Positions 42,989 through 51,986 of a DNA stretch of 64,000 bases are shown here, one piece after another (the first letter of the stretch is position 1; the number at the start of each line of letters is the position of its first letter). Origin of the DNA: Brevibacterium sp. 'Marine' (GTDB taxonomy: Bacteria; Actinomycetota; Actinomycetes; Actinomycetales; Brevibacteriaceae). The notes beneath the pieces are model-generated. The model did no database searches. It saw nothing but the letters and a program-made list of their open reading frames with translations, and was not told where the DNA came from. Location of the stretch: NCBI RefSeq assembly GCF_012844365.1, contig NZ_CP051626.1:1178001-1242000 (forward strand). Reading direction: 5' to 3'. The position numbers were made by a program, and so were the translations under genes.

Positions 42989-45462
42989 CTCTCTTGGTTC
43001 TCGGCATTTCACATCAGTCGGCTCCGATCGACATGCTCGATCGCATGGCCTTCGGCGCCGGTGAGGTCGGCACTCTGCGCCGCGACGCCCTGGCCGGAGA
43101 GAATGTCGAAGGACTCGCGGTGCTCTCGACGTGCAATCGTCTCGAACTCATCGCCGATGTCTCCGCCTTCCACGGGGGACTGGCCGACCTCGGCAATGCA
43201 CTCGTGTCCTCGATCGACAAAGAGTGGTCCGATATCGCCGGGCACTTCTACGCGCACTACGACCATCAGGCCATGGAGCACCTGCTCAAGGTCGCCTGCG
43301 GGCTCGACTCGATGGCCATCGGCGAAGCTCAGATCCTCGGTCAGCTGCGCTCGTCGTTCACGGAATCGCAGTCGGACAAGGCACTGACGTCCGAACTCTC
43401 CCAAGCGCTGCAGCAGGCGCTGCGGGTCGGCAAGCGCGCCCATTCGGAGACCGACCTCGGTGATGTCGCCCGGTCGCTGTTCGGTGCCGGCCTCGAAGCG
43501 TCAGCCGCGCATATCGGCTCCCTGCGCGCCGCCAATGCCCTGGTCATCGGCGCCGGAGCCATGTCGGGCCTCGTGGTGTCCGGACTGCACAAGGAAGGCG
43601 TCGCCCACATCACCGTGCTCAACCGCACCCTCGACAAGGCCGAACGCCTCGTCGCCGAGGTGGGCGGACGAGCGCGCGAACTCACCCCGCGGATCATGGC
43701 CGAAGAGATCGCCGACGCCGACCTCATCGTCTCCTGCACCGGTGCTCGAGGAGTCGTGGTCAGCCGTGACGACATCGTCGCAGGGCTCTCACAGAACCCC
43801 AAGGGCGCCGCGAACAAGGCTTTCATCGACCTCGCCCTGCCGCACGACATCGACCCCAGCGTCCGCGAGTTCGAACATGTCGCCCTCTTCGGTCTCGGAG
43901 AGATCCGCGAACTCCTGCGCGGATCCGACAGGGAAAGCGACGCGAAGGTCGCCGGCACCATCGACGAAGTCCGCACCATCATCTCCGCCGAGCTGGAGAA
44001 CATCGCCACCGGCTACCGGGAGCGTTCGGTCGCTCCGACCGTGACCGCTCTGCGCTCCCACGCCAAAGATGTGCTCGCCTCCGAGACCCAGCGCCTGGAG
44101 AAGAAGCTCGGTGACTCCGTCGACGACAAGGCCTTCGCAGAGATCCGAAAATCCCTGCACCGCGTGGCGGAGAAGCTCATCCACACCCCGACCGTGAAGG
44201 TCAAGGAACTCGCCGTGACCGAATCCGAGGTCGACTACGCCCAAGCGCTCATGCAGCTTTTCGACCTGCCGGTCAACAAGGTCGCCCACGCCAAGACCAC
44301 GCCCGAGACGAAGGTCGCAAAGGCCGCCAGCGCCCACCACGTCGAAGCCGACGGCATCCGCCCGGTTGCCGATCACACCCTCGACATCGTCGAACCCGAA
44401 CACTTCAGCGGTCGCACCGTGCGTCTGGGCACCCGCCGGTCCCAGCTCGCCCGGTCCCAGTCCACAGCGATCGCCCACCAGATCGCGGCGCTGACCGGTT
44501 GGCGCGTCGAGATCGTCGAGGTCGTCACCGAGGGCGATGTCAACATGTCGCCCCTGGCCGGTTTCGGCGGCACCGGAGTCTTCGTCTCCGCCGTCCGACA
44601 GGCCCTCCACCAGGGCAAGATCGATCTGGCCGTGCACTCGCTCAAGGACCTGCCCACCACCCCCGAGGCGGGAATCCAGATGGCAGCCATCCCGCCGCGC
44701 GTCGACCCGGCCGATGTCCTCATCGGCCGTGACGGGCTCGGTCTGGCCGACCTTCCCGCCGGATCCGTCATCGGCACCGGTTCGCCGCGTCGTGCCGTGC
44801 AGCTGCGTGCGGCACGTCCCGATATCGAGGTCCGGGGTGTGCGCGGAAACGTCGACACCCGCATCGCCCACGTCCGCGACGGCCGCCTCGATGCCGTCGT
44901 CCTCGCCGCGGCCGGCGTCCGTCGCATCGGCCGTCTCGCCGAGGCCACCGACTCGCTCAACTTCGACGTCATGCTCCCGGCGCCCGGCCAGGGAGCACTG
45001 GCGGTGGAGACGCGCAGCGCCGACAGCGCCTTCGCCACCACCGCGGACATCCTCGACGGGGATGCCGAGGTCCGGGCCGCTCTGCGTCGGATCCACGACC
45101 AGACCACCGACCTCGCCGTGACCTGCGAACGGGCGATCCTCTCCCGCGCCGAAGCCGGCTGCTCGGCTCCCATCGGCGCGCTGGCGAAGATCCAAGGCAC
45201 CGAATTCATCGTCGACGCCGTCATGGCCGATGATGACGGCAAGCTCGCCCGTACCCGTCAGAGTGCCGAACTGCCCGCACTCCTCGACGTCGACTGGAGC
45301 ACCGCCGGCGATCAGCAGCTGTCGGTGACCGAGAAGGAACTGGCCCGTGTCGCGGACGAACTCGGCACCGCCGCCGCCGAGGACCTCCTGGGCAGGCTCG
45401 GCATCGATCCTGCAGCCAGCGCCGATCACCTCACCCCAGTCAAGGTTCAGGAGCAGGGATGA
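42985..45462 (+). CDS. hemA-hemC: Fusion of glutamyl-tRNA reductase (HemA) and hydroxymethylbilane synthase (HemC)
   Basis: One uninterrupted 825-residue frame. Residues 1-428 are glutamyl-tRNA reductase: catalytic C50 in STCNRLE, GLDSMAIGEAQILGQ, the NADPH site ALVIGAGAMSGLV, and the dimerisation end DYAQALMQLFDL. Residues 429-476 form an Ala/Lys/His-rich linker. Residues 477-825 are porphobilinogen deaminase: RLGTRRSQLARSQS, HSLKDLPT, GTGSPRR, and C726 in EAGCSAPIG for the dipyrromethane cofactor. TTG start overlaps the rex stop. In most actinobacteria these are two adjacent genes. No ribosome binding site precedes the HemC part, so it is not separately started as far as I can see. Confidence 0.95.
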   Translation: MTLLVLGISHQSAPIDMLDRMAFGAGEVGTLRRDALAGENVEGLAVLSTCNRLELIADVSAFHGGLADLGNALVSSIDKEWSDIAGHFYAHYDHQAMEHLLKVACGLDSMAIGEAQILGQLRSSFTESQSDKALTSELSQALQQALRVGKRAHSETDLGDVARSLFGAGLEASAAHIGSLRAANALVIGAGAMSGLVVSGLHKEGVAHITVLNRTLDKAERLVAEVGGRARELTPRIMAEEIADADLIVSCTGARGVVVSRDDIVAGLSQNPKGAANKAFIDLALPHDIDPSVREFEHVALFGLGEIRELLRGSDRESDAKVAGTIDEVRTIISAELENIATGYRERSVAPTVTALRSHAKDVLASETQRLEKKLGDSVDDKAFAEIRKSLHRVAEKLIHTPTVKVKELAVTESEVDYAQALMQLFDLPVNKVAHAKTTPETKVAKAASAHHVEADGIRPVADHTLDIVEPEHFSGRTVRLGTRRSQLARSQSTAIAHQIAALTGWRVEIVEVVTEGDVNMSPLAGFGGTGVFVSAVRQALHQGKIDLAVHSLKDLPTTPEAGIQMAAIPPRVDPADVLIGRDGLGLADLPAGSVIGTGSPRRAVQLRAARPDIEVRGVRGNVDTRIAHVRDGRLDAVVLAAAGVRRIGRLAEATDSLNFDVMLPAPGQGALAVETRSADSAFATTADILDGDAEVRAALRRIHDQTTDLAVTCERAILSRAEAGCSAPIGALAKIQGTEFIVDAVMADDDGKLARTRQSAELPALLDVDWSTAGDQQLSVTEKELARVADELGTAAAEDLLGRLGIDPAASADHLTPVKVQEQG

Positions 45463-47063
45463 ACAGCCAACCGACAACGGGCCAGGTGCAGCCGCGCCGA
45501 CTCCTGCCGGCAGCCCCGCGCGTCGTCTTCATCGGCAGCGGACCCGGCGAATCGGGTCTGATGACGATGCGCGGCGCCGAAATCCTCGCCACCGCCGAAA
45601 CCGTCGTCTACGACGCCGACGTCCATTCCGAGATCGTCACCGCCTATGTGCCGCAGGCCGCCACGCTCATCGATGCCGCCGACCTCGGAGTCGCCGCCTC
45701 GACCCGCGGCCGGCGGATGGCCGAACTCGCCCGCCCGGACAAGACCGTGGTGCGGCTGAGCTCGGACGACGGAATCATCTTCACGACCACGACCGCTGAA
45801 GCCGGAGTCTGCCGCAAGGAACAGGTCGAGGTCGAGATCGTGCCCGGAGTCGGACTCTCCGCCTCGACAGCGGCCTACACCGGAACCGCGCTGACGACCA
45901 ACCGCGTCCGATCCGTGCGCTTCATCGAAGCCGGACCGCAGACCCATGTCGACGTCTCCCGCCACCGCAACACCACACATGTCCTCACCGGCAGCGCCGC
46001 CGCCCACGAACAGGCCATCGAGGCACTGCTCGCCGATGGCTGGGACGAGGACACGAATGTCCTCCTCGGGTGGGGCATCTCCACGGTCGAGCAGACAAGC
46101 GTGGAGACGACCTTGAGACAGGCGCTGTCCATGGCGCAGACAGGTTCGGATCGTATGGTGGTGATCATGGGACAGGGAGTGGAATCCAGAGGAGAACTCA
46201 GCTGGTTCGAATCCAAACCGCTCTTCGGCTGGCAGGTGCTCATCCCACGGACGAAGGAACAGGGGACCTCCACGGCAGAAGCCCTGGCCGAACTCGGTGC
46301 TGTCGGCACCGTCGTGCCCACCATCGCCGTCCAGCCGCCGCGCACACCGACCCAGATGGAGAAGGCGATCCGCGGCCTCGTCGACGGATCCTACGAATGG
46401 GTCGGATTCACCTCCGTCAACGCCGTGCGCGCGGTGCGCATGTGGTTCGAAGACTTCGGGCTCGACTCCCGGTCGATGGCCGGAGTCAAGGTCGCAGCCG
46501 TCGGAGGCCGTACCGCCGCAGCGCTGGTCGACTGGGGAATCACCCCCGACCTCGTCCCCGATGGGGAGCACTCCGCACGTGGCCTGGCCGCAGCCTGGCC
46601 GGACTTCGTCGATGACATCGACCCAATGAACACGGTGCTCCTGCCCCGTGCCGACATCGCCACCGAGGTGCTCGTGGCCGGGCTGTTGGAGAAGGGCTGG
46701 GACCCCGACGACGTCACCGCCTACCGCACGGTCCGCGCCTCTCCGCCGCCGGCGCCGATCCGCGAATCGATCAAGGCCGGCGATTTCGACGCCTTCCTCT
46801 TCACCTCCTCATCGACGGTGCGCAACCTCGTCGGCATCGCCGGCAAACCCGCCCCCACCTCGGTGATCTGCTGCATCGGCCCGGCGACGGCGAACACCGC
46901 GGCCGAACACGGACTGCGTGTCGACGTCCTCGCCGAGGAAGCCAACCTCACCTCGCTCATCGACGGACTCGTCGATTTCGCACTCACCCAGCGCGCCGAC
47001 GACGTGGAAGCCGGGATCTCCCCGCAGCGTCCGAGCCAGAAGCGCCGCAGAAGGAAGGCCTGA
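45459..47063 (+). CDS. hemD: Uroporphyrinogen-III synthase with a degenerate methyltransferase domain
   Basis: Closes and inverts hydroxymethylbilane to uroporphyrinogen III. The 534-residue chain has an N-terminal SUMT/CobA-like domain (about 1-250, [18 protein letters not shown]) in which the usual RLKGGDPFVFGRG motif is replaced by [15 protein letters not shown], so methylation is doubtful. HemD follows from about residue 260 ([43 protein letters not shown]). The mycobacterial HemD (Rv0511 type) is built the same way, so this decay is probably old. Starts within the hemC stop (ATGA). Confidence 0.94.
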   Translation: MNSQPTTGQVQPRRLLPAAPRVVFIGSGPGESGLMTMRGAEILATAETVVYDADVHSEIVTAYVPQAATLIDAADLGVAASTRGRRMAELARPDKTVVRLSSDDGIIFTTTTAEAGVCRKEQVEVEIVPGVGLSASTAAYTGTALTTNRVRSVRFIEAGPQTHVDVSRHRNTTHVLTGSAAAHEQAIEALLADGWDEDTNVLLGWGISTVEQTSVETTLRQALSMAQTGSDRMVVIMGQGVESRGELSWFESKPLFGWQVLIPRTKEQGTSTAEALAELGAVGTVVPTIAVQPPRTPTQMEKAIRGLVDGSYEWVGFTSVNAVRAVRMWFEDFGLDSRSMAGVKVAAVGGRTAAALVDWGITPDLVPDGEHSARGLAAAWPDFVDDIDPMNTVLLPRADIATEVLVAGLLEKGWDPDDVTAYRTVRASPPPAPIRESIKAGDFDAFLFTSSSTVRNLVGIAGKPAPTSVICCIGPATANTAAEHGLRVDVLAEEANLTSLIDGLVDFALTQRADDVEAGISPQRPSQKRRRRKA

Positions 47064-47064
47064 C

Positions 47065-48093
47065 ATGTCATTGGTCCCAGGAACAGTCCGTCCCCGTCGG
47101 CTGCGGTCGAGCTCGGCCCTGCGCCGGCTCGTCTCCGAGGTGCGCCTCCACCCCTCCGACCTCATCCTGCCGATGTTCGTCAAGGAGGGGCTGAGCGAAC
47201 CGCTGCCGCTCGGGGGAATGCCCGGAGTCGTCCAGCACACGCTGGACTCCCTGCTCGAGGCCGCCCGCGAAGCGGTGGCGGCCGGCGTCGGCGGACTCAT
47301 GCTCTTCGGCATCCCCGAACACAAGGACGAGGTCGGCTCACAGGCCGACGACCCCGGCGGAATCCTCAACCGGGCGCTGTCGCTGCTGGCCGCCGAACTC
47401 GGCGATGACACCGTGATCATGGCGGACCTGTGCCTCGACGAATTCACCTCCCACGGTCACTGCGGAGTCCTCGATCGGGACGGGGGAGTCGACAACGACG
47501 CCACCCTCGACCGCTACGCCTCGATGGCACTGGCCCAGGCCCGCGCCGGGGCCGAGGTGCTCGGGCTGTCGGGCATGATGGACGGTCAGGTCGCCTACTG
47601 CCGTGAGGCACTCGACGCCGCCGGATTCACCGATACCGTCGTCATGGGCTACACCGCGAAATACGCCTCCGCCTTCTACGGTCCCTTCCGCGAAGCCGTC
47701 GACTCCGAACTCAAGGGCGACCGCAAGACCTACCAGCAGGATCCCGCGAACGGTCGCGAAGCGCTGCGCGAACTCGGCCTCGACCTCGCCGAAGGCGCCG
47801 ACATCGTCATGGTCAAGCCCGGCCTGCCGTATCTCGATGTGCTCGCCGAGGTGGCCCAGGAATCCATCGTCCCCGTGTGGACCTACCAGGTGTCCGGGGA
47901 ATACGCGATGATCGAATTCGCGGCCGCCGCCGGAGCCATCGACCGGGAGAAGGCGATCGACGAATCCCTCATCGCCTTCAAACGTGCCGGCTCCGACGCG
48001 ATACTGACCTACTGGGCCACCGAGGTCGCCCAGCGCCTCCGAACCGAGGCCGAAGGTCACCTGCCGAACCGCACAGCAGCCGGAGGCCGGTGA
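47065..48093 (+). CDS. hemB: Delta-aminolevulinic acid dehydratase (porphobilinogen synthase)
   Basis: Joins two aminolevulinates into porphobilinogen. The 342-residue barrel shows [11 protein letters not shown], the metal/cofactor region [15 protein letters not shown] with C of the lid, and the Schiff-base lysines in [14 protein letters not shown] and [11 protein letters not shown]. The cysteine-rich zinc triad of animal enzymes is not complete, so it is Mg-type. ATG 47065 lies two bases after hemD with AAGGAAGG upstream. It leads directly into a MarR gene in TGATG overlap. Confidence 0.96.
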   Translation: MSLVPGTVRPRRLRSSSALRRLVSEVRLHPSDLILPMFVKEGLSEPLPLGGMPGVVQHTLDSLLEAAREAVAAGVGGLMLFGIPEHKDEVGSQADDPGGILNRALSLLAAELGDDTVIMADLCLDEFTSHGHCGVLDRDGGVDNDATLDRYASMALAQARAGAEVLGLSGMMDGQVAYCREALDAAGFTDTVVMGYTAKYASAFYGPFREAVDSELKGDRKTYQQDPANGREALRELGLDLAEGADIVMVKPGLPYLDVLAEVAQESIVPVWTYQVSGEYAMIEFAAAAGAIDREKAIDESLIAFKRAGSDAILTYWATEVAQRLRTEAEGHLPNRTAAGGR

Positions 48094-48560
48094 TGAGCGA
48101 GCCACGCTGGCTGTCGGCCATCGACCAGAGGGCCTGGCGCAGCTACCTCAACGGCTCGCAGCTGCTGAGCACACAGTTGGACAAGGAGCTGCGGGACAAG
48201 CACGGCATCGGCCTGCCCGAATATGAGATCCTCGTGCGTCTGTCCGAACACGATGACCGGACGATGCGGATGGCGCTGCTGGCCACCGACACGACCATGT
48301 CCCGATCCCGGCTGACCCACAGCGTCGCCCGCATGGAGAAGCGGGGACTGCTGGAGCGCTCCGCCATCCCCGAGGACGGCCGCGGAGTCAACTGTGTGAT
48401 GACCGAGGCCGGATGGCAGCTGCTGCAGGCCGCCGCTCCCGACCATGTCTCCGGAGTCCGCAGCCACCTCGTCGATCTCCTCGACCCCGAGGAGATGACG
48501 ACCCTGGGCCGGATCTTCACCAAAGTGTTCGACCATATGACCGACATCGACGGCGCCTGA
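48093..48560 (+). CDS. MarR-family transcriptional regulator
   Basis: A 155-residue winged-helix protein: the HTH lies at MRMALLATDTTMSRSRLTHS and the wing at KRGLLERSAIPEDGRGVNCV. ATG overlaps the hemB stop, so it is translated with the heme genes and may respond to heme intermediates or act elsewhere. MarR genes are not usual at this place, and the ligand cannot be predicted. A 69-base gap with a GAGGAG site leads to hemL. Confidence 0.9.
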   Translation: MSEPRWLSAIDQRAWRSYLNGSQLLSTQLDKELRDKHGIGLPEYEILVRLSEHDDRTMRMALLATDTTMSRSRLTHSVARMEKRGLLERSAIPEDGRGVNCVMTEAGWQLLQAAAPDHVSGVRSHLVDLLDPEEMTTLGRIFTKVFDHMTDIDGA

Positions 48561-48629
48561 GCCGTCCGCACGCGTAACTGAGAACGATCCCGGGACGCAA
48601 CCCGACCCGCGAAGAATCAGAGGAGAACC

Positions 48630-49991
48630 ATGACGACAGCAGAGACGAACGGTCACACCACCGATCGGTCCGCCGCCCTCTTCACCCGCGCCGAGGCGGT
48701 CATCCCCGGTGGAGTGAACTCCCCGGTCCGCGCGTTCAAGGCCGTCGGCGGAACCCCCCGGTTCATCACCGAGGCGACCGGTGCGTGGCTGCGCGACGCC
48801 GACGGCAACGACTACATCGACCTCATCGGATCCTGGGGGCCGATGATCATGGGCCACTCCCGCCCCGAGGTCGTCGCCGCCGTCCATGAAGCCGCCGTCA
48901 AGGGCTTCTCCTTCGGCACTCCGTCGACCGGTGAGGTCGAACTCGCCGAGGAGATCGTTCGCCGCGTCGATCCCGTCGACCAGGTGCGTCTCGTGTCCTC
49001 GGGCACCGAGGCGACGATGTCGGCGATCCGCCTGGCCCGCGGATACACCGGCCGGTCCAAGGTCGTGAAGTTCGCGGGCTGCTACCACGGTCACGTCGAC
49101 TCGCTGCTGGCCCAGGCCGGCTCCGGACTGGCCACCTTCTCCCTGCCCGACACTCCCGGAGTCACCGGAGCCCAGGCGCAGGACACGATCGTCGTCGACT
49201 ACAACGACGCTGCCGGGCTCGAAGCCGTGTTCGCCGAACACGGCGAGGACATCGCCTGCGTCATCACGGAGGCGAGCCCCGGCAATATGGGCGTCGTGCC
49301 TCCCCGCGACGGCTTCACGAACACGATCCGCCGCCTGACCAAGGCTCATGGCGCGCTGATGATCAGCGACGAGGTGATGACCGGCTTCCGCGTCTCCGCC
49401 GCCGGCTGGTACGGATACGAAGCCGACACCCTCGGCTATCCTGACGGGCCGGCCGACCTGTTCACCTTCGGCAAGGTCATGGGCGGCGGCTTCCCGGCAG
49501 CGGCCTTCGGCGGTCGCGCCGACGTCATGGCGCACCTCGCCCCGTCCGGGCCCGTCTACCAGGCCGGAACGCTGTCGGGCAATCCGGTGGCCACCGCTGC
49601 CGGGCTGGCCACGCTCACGCTGACGACCGAACTGGACGTGTACTCGCATATCGGTCGTGCCGCGGACATTCTCCGTCCAGCAGTCGCTGCGAGCCTGGAG
49701 GCCGAAGGCGTCGCCCACGTCATCCAGTCCGCGAACTCGATGTTCTCCGTGTTCTTCACCGACACCGATGTGACGAATTACGACCAGGCCCGGGCGCAGA
49801 ACGTCGACCGCTACACCGCATTCTTCAATGCCATGCTCGATCAGGGCATCCACATGCCCCCGAGCGCGTTCGAAGCCTGGTTCCTCTCGTACGCCCACAC
49901 CGATGAGATCCTCGACCGGATCATCAGCGCCCTGCCTGCGGCGGCCAAGGCCGCGGCCGCAGTTCCGGAGGCCGGGAAGGCGCAGTCATGA
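48630..49991 (+). CDS. hemL: Glutamate-1-semialdehyde 2,1-aminomutase
   Basis: PLP enzyme that makes 5-aminolevulinate from the product of HemA. In the 453 residues the markers are [42 protein letters not shown], and the PLP lysine in [18 protein letters not shown]. Together with the HemA-HemC fusion, hemD and hemB it gives the complete C5 route to uroporphyrinogen III. Good site AGAGGAG before the ATG. The stop overlaps the next gene by four bases. Confidence 0.97.
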   Translation: MTTAETNGHTTDRSAALFTRAEAVIPGGVNSPVRAFKAVGGTPRFITEATGAWLRDADGNDYIDLIGSWGPMIMGHSRPEVVAAVHEAAVKGFSFGTPSTGEVELAEEIVRRVDPVDQVRLVSSGTEATMSAIRLARGYTGRSKVVKFAGCYHGHVDSLLAQAGSGLATFSLPDTPGVTGAQAQDTIVVDYNDAAGLEAVFAEHGEDIACVITEASPGNMGVVPPRDGFTNTIRRLTKAHGALMISDEVMTGFRVSAAGWYGYEADTLGYPDGPADLFTFGKVMGGGFPAAAFGGRADVMAHLAPSGPVYQAGTLSGNPVATAAGLATLTLTTELDVYSHIGRAADILRPAVAASLEAEGVAHVIQSANSMFSVFFTDTDVTNYDQARAQNVDRYTAFFNAMLDQGIHMPPSAFEAWFLSYAHTDEILDRIISALPAAAKAAAAVPEAGKAQS

Positions 49992-50629
49992 CGACCATCC
50001 ACCTCGTCCGCCACGGCGAAGTCGACAACCCCGAGGGCGTCCTCTACGGTCGTCTGCCGCATTTCGGCCTCACCGAGCGCGGACATGAGATGGCCGTGCG
50101 CGTCGCCGAGCACTTCCACGCCGCATCCACTCGTCCGGTCGAACTCGTCGCCTCTCCGCTGCTGCGGGCCCAGCAGACGATTCGTCCGCTGTCGAAGTCC
50201 CTCGACCTGCCGGTGTTCGACGACGACCGGGTCATCGAGGCGGCGAACTCCTTCGAGGGGCAGAAGCTCAATGCCCGCAGGCTCGCCGAACCGAAGAACC
50301 TGGTGCGCCTCTACAACCCGCTCATCCCGTCCTGGGGAGAGCCGTACAAGCAGATCGTGCTGCGGATGCGGGCGGCGATGGCGAGTCTGCGTGCCAAACT
50401 CCACCTCCATGGCCCCGACGCAGAGGGCGTCATCGTCTCCCACCAGCTTCCGATCTGGATGACCCGCCTGTCGGGGGAGGGACGTTCGCTCGTCCACGAC
50501 CCGCGCAGACGTGAATGTGACCTGGCTTCTATCACCAGTTTCACATTCGATTCCTCCACACTGGTGTCCGTGAGTTACGAGAGCATCTGTGCGGATCTGC
50601 AGCCGGGCACCGCGGTGGCGGGAGCATGA
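49988..50629 (+). CDS. Histidine phosphatase (phosphoglycerate mutase-like) protein
   Basis: A 213-residue protein with the catalytic [12 protein letters not shown] at the N-terminus, a second region [13 protein letters not shown] and the distal His in [10 protein letters not shown]. Its place after hemL and before the cytochrome c genes is the same as in mycobacteria (Rv0525-like). Real substrate unknown; assignment as glycolytic mutase would be wrong. ATG overlaps the hemL stop. Confidence 0.9.
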   Translation: MTTIHLVRHGEVDNPEGVLYGRLPHFGLTERGHEMAVRVAEHFHAASTRPVELVASPLLRAQQTIRPLSKSLDLPVFDDDRVIEAANSFEGQKLNARRLAEPKNLVRLYNPLIPSWGEPYKQIVLRMRAAMASLRAKLHLHGPDAEGVIVSHQLPIWMTRLSGEGRSLVHDPRRRECDLASITSFTFDSSTLVSVSYESICADLQPGTAVAGA

Positions 50630-51225
50630 GTCTCGGTCGCCATCCCCTCAACCGGCGGGCCCTCTTCACCTCGGCGCTCGCCGCCGGCACGGCCCTGGCG
50701 CTCAGCGCCTGCAGCGAGAACGATGAGCTGGCCGATCAGGCCGGATCCGACCAGGGCTACGTCTCCGGTTCGGGCGTCGTCTCGCAGGTGGCGGTCGAGG
50801 ATCGGGGGAAGCCTCTTGAACTGAGCTTCGAGACCCTCGACGGAGAGTCGATGTCGCTGGCAGATCTGCGCCCGACTCCGGTCGTCGTCAACCTCTGGTA
50901 CGCGGCGTGCCCGCCGTGCCGGAAGGAAGCCCCGGACCTGAAATCGGTGTCCGAGGAGTTCGGGGACAAGGCCCAGTTCATCGGCGTCAACGTCCGCGAC
51001 CAAGAGGCCGCGGCCAACGCGTTCATTCAGAACTACCAGGTGCCGTACCCGAACATGCTCGATTCGAACGGTGAGATGGTCTCCCTGCTCTCCGGCGTCC
51101 TGCCTCCGCAGGCCACCCCCTCGACGGTTGTCCTCGATGCGCAGGGTCGGGCGGCAGCCAGAGTCGTCGGCGAGGTCGACTCGTCGACTCTCAAGGGACT
51201 CATCGAGGACGTGCTGTCCGAGTGA
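50626..51225 (+). CDS. TlpA/ResA-like thiol-disulfide lipoprotein
   Basis: Extracytoplasmic thioredoxin, 199 residues. A lipoprotein signal with a twin Arg (NRRALFTSALAAGTALALSAC, cut to about 20 residues here) ends at the lipobox Cys (LSAC). The redox motif is WYAACPPCRKEAPDL (CPPC), with PYPNMLDSNG and PPQATPSTVVLD containing the cis-Pro. It keeps apocytochrome c cysteines reduced for heme attachment. ATG overlaps the preceding stop, and the gene overlaps ccdA. Confidence 0.92.
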   Translation: MSLGRHPLNRRALFTSALAAGTALALSACSENDELADQAGSDQGYVSGSGVVSQVAVEDRGKPLELSFETLDGESMSLADLRPTPVVVNLWYAACPPCRKEAPDLKSVSEEFGDKAQFIGVNVRDQEAAANAFIQNYQVPYPNMLDSNGEMVSLLSGVLPPQATPSTVVLDAQGRAAARVVGEVDSSTLKGLIEDVLSE

Positions 51226-51986
51226 GTGGGCTCGGGGCGGACTTCGCCCAGACCGTCCTCTCGGGACCGCTGCTGTTGGCTGCCGGCGCGGCGGCCCTGG
51301 CCGGTCTCGTCTCGTTCGTCTCTCCGTGCGTGCTGCCCCTGGTGCCCGGCTACGTCGGGTACGTCACGGGGCTGTCCGGATCCTCGCTGAAGGACAAGCA
51401 GACGTGGCGAGTGGTCGTGGGCATCAGCCTGTTCGTCCTCGGCTTCACAGTCGTCTTCGTGCTGTTGGGAACCAGCTTCTCCGCGCTCGGAGCGCTGTTC
51501 TCCCAGTGGCAGTCGATCATCCTCCGCGTCCTCGGCGTCATCGTCATCCTCGCCGGTTTCGTGTTCATGGGCGGTTTCGGCCTGCTCCAGAACGAACATC
51601 GGATCCGTGCCAGACCGAAGGCCGGGCTCTGGGGTGCACCGGTGCTCGGAGCGACCTTCGCCCTCGGCTGGGCACCGTGTGTGGGTCCGACCCTGTCAGC
51701 TGTGCTGAGCATGTCGGTGAGTTTCGGCGGTGACGGGATGATCTGGCGCGGAGCGCTGCTGGCCTTCGTCTACTGCCTGGGTCTGGGCATCCCGTTCATC
51801 CTCCTGGCGCTGGCGATCCACAAGGGCGCCGGACGACTCGTTTGGGTGCGCAGGCATCAGACCGCGATCGTGCGCGCCGGGGGCATCATGCTCATCATCC
51901 TCGGTGTGCTCATGGCCAGCGGCGTATGGAACATGTGGATGACCTCTCTGCAAGGTCTCATCAACGGATTCGAAGTGGTGATCTAG
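51222..51986 (+). CDS. ccdA: Cytochrome c biogenesis protein CcdA
   Basis: Transfers electrons across the membrane to the TlpA/ResA-like protein. The 254-residue protein has six transmembrane segments with one conserved Cys in FVSPCVLPLVPGYVG and the other in GWAPCVGPTLSAV. GTG start overlapping the tlpA-like stop by four bases, and stop overlapping resB. All parts of System II cytochrome c maturation lie in this row. Confidence 0.95.
   Translation: MSGLGADFAQTVLSGPLLLAAGAAALAGLVSFVSPCVLPLVPGYVGYVTGLSGSSLKDKQTWRVVVGISLFVLGFTVVFVLLGTSFSALGALFSQWQSIILRVLGVIVILAGFVFMGGFGLLQNEHRIRARPKAGLWGAPVLGATFALGWAPCVGPTLSAVLSMSVSFGGDGMIWRGALLAFVYCLGLGIPFILLALAIHKGAGRLVWVRRHQTAIVRAGGIMLIILGVLMASGVWNMWMTSLQGLINGFEVVI

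Noticed and set aside
44400..44430. A separate hemC start inside the fusion (GTG 44419)
   Set aside because: No Shine-Dalgarno or TANNNT box precedes it, and the reading frame is continuous with hemA.
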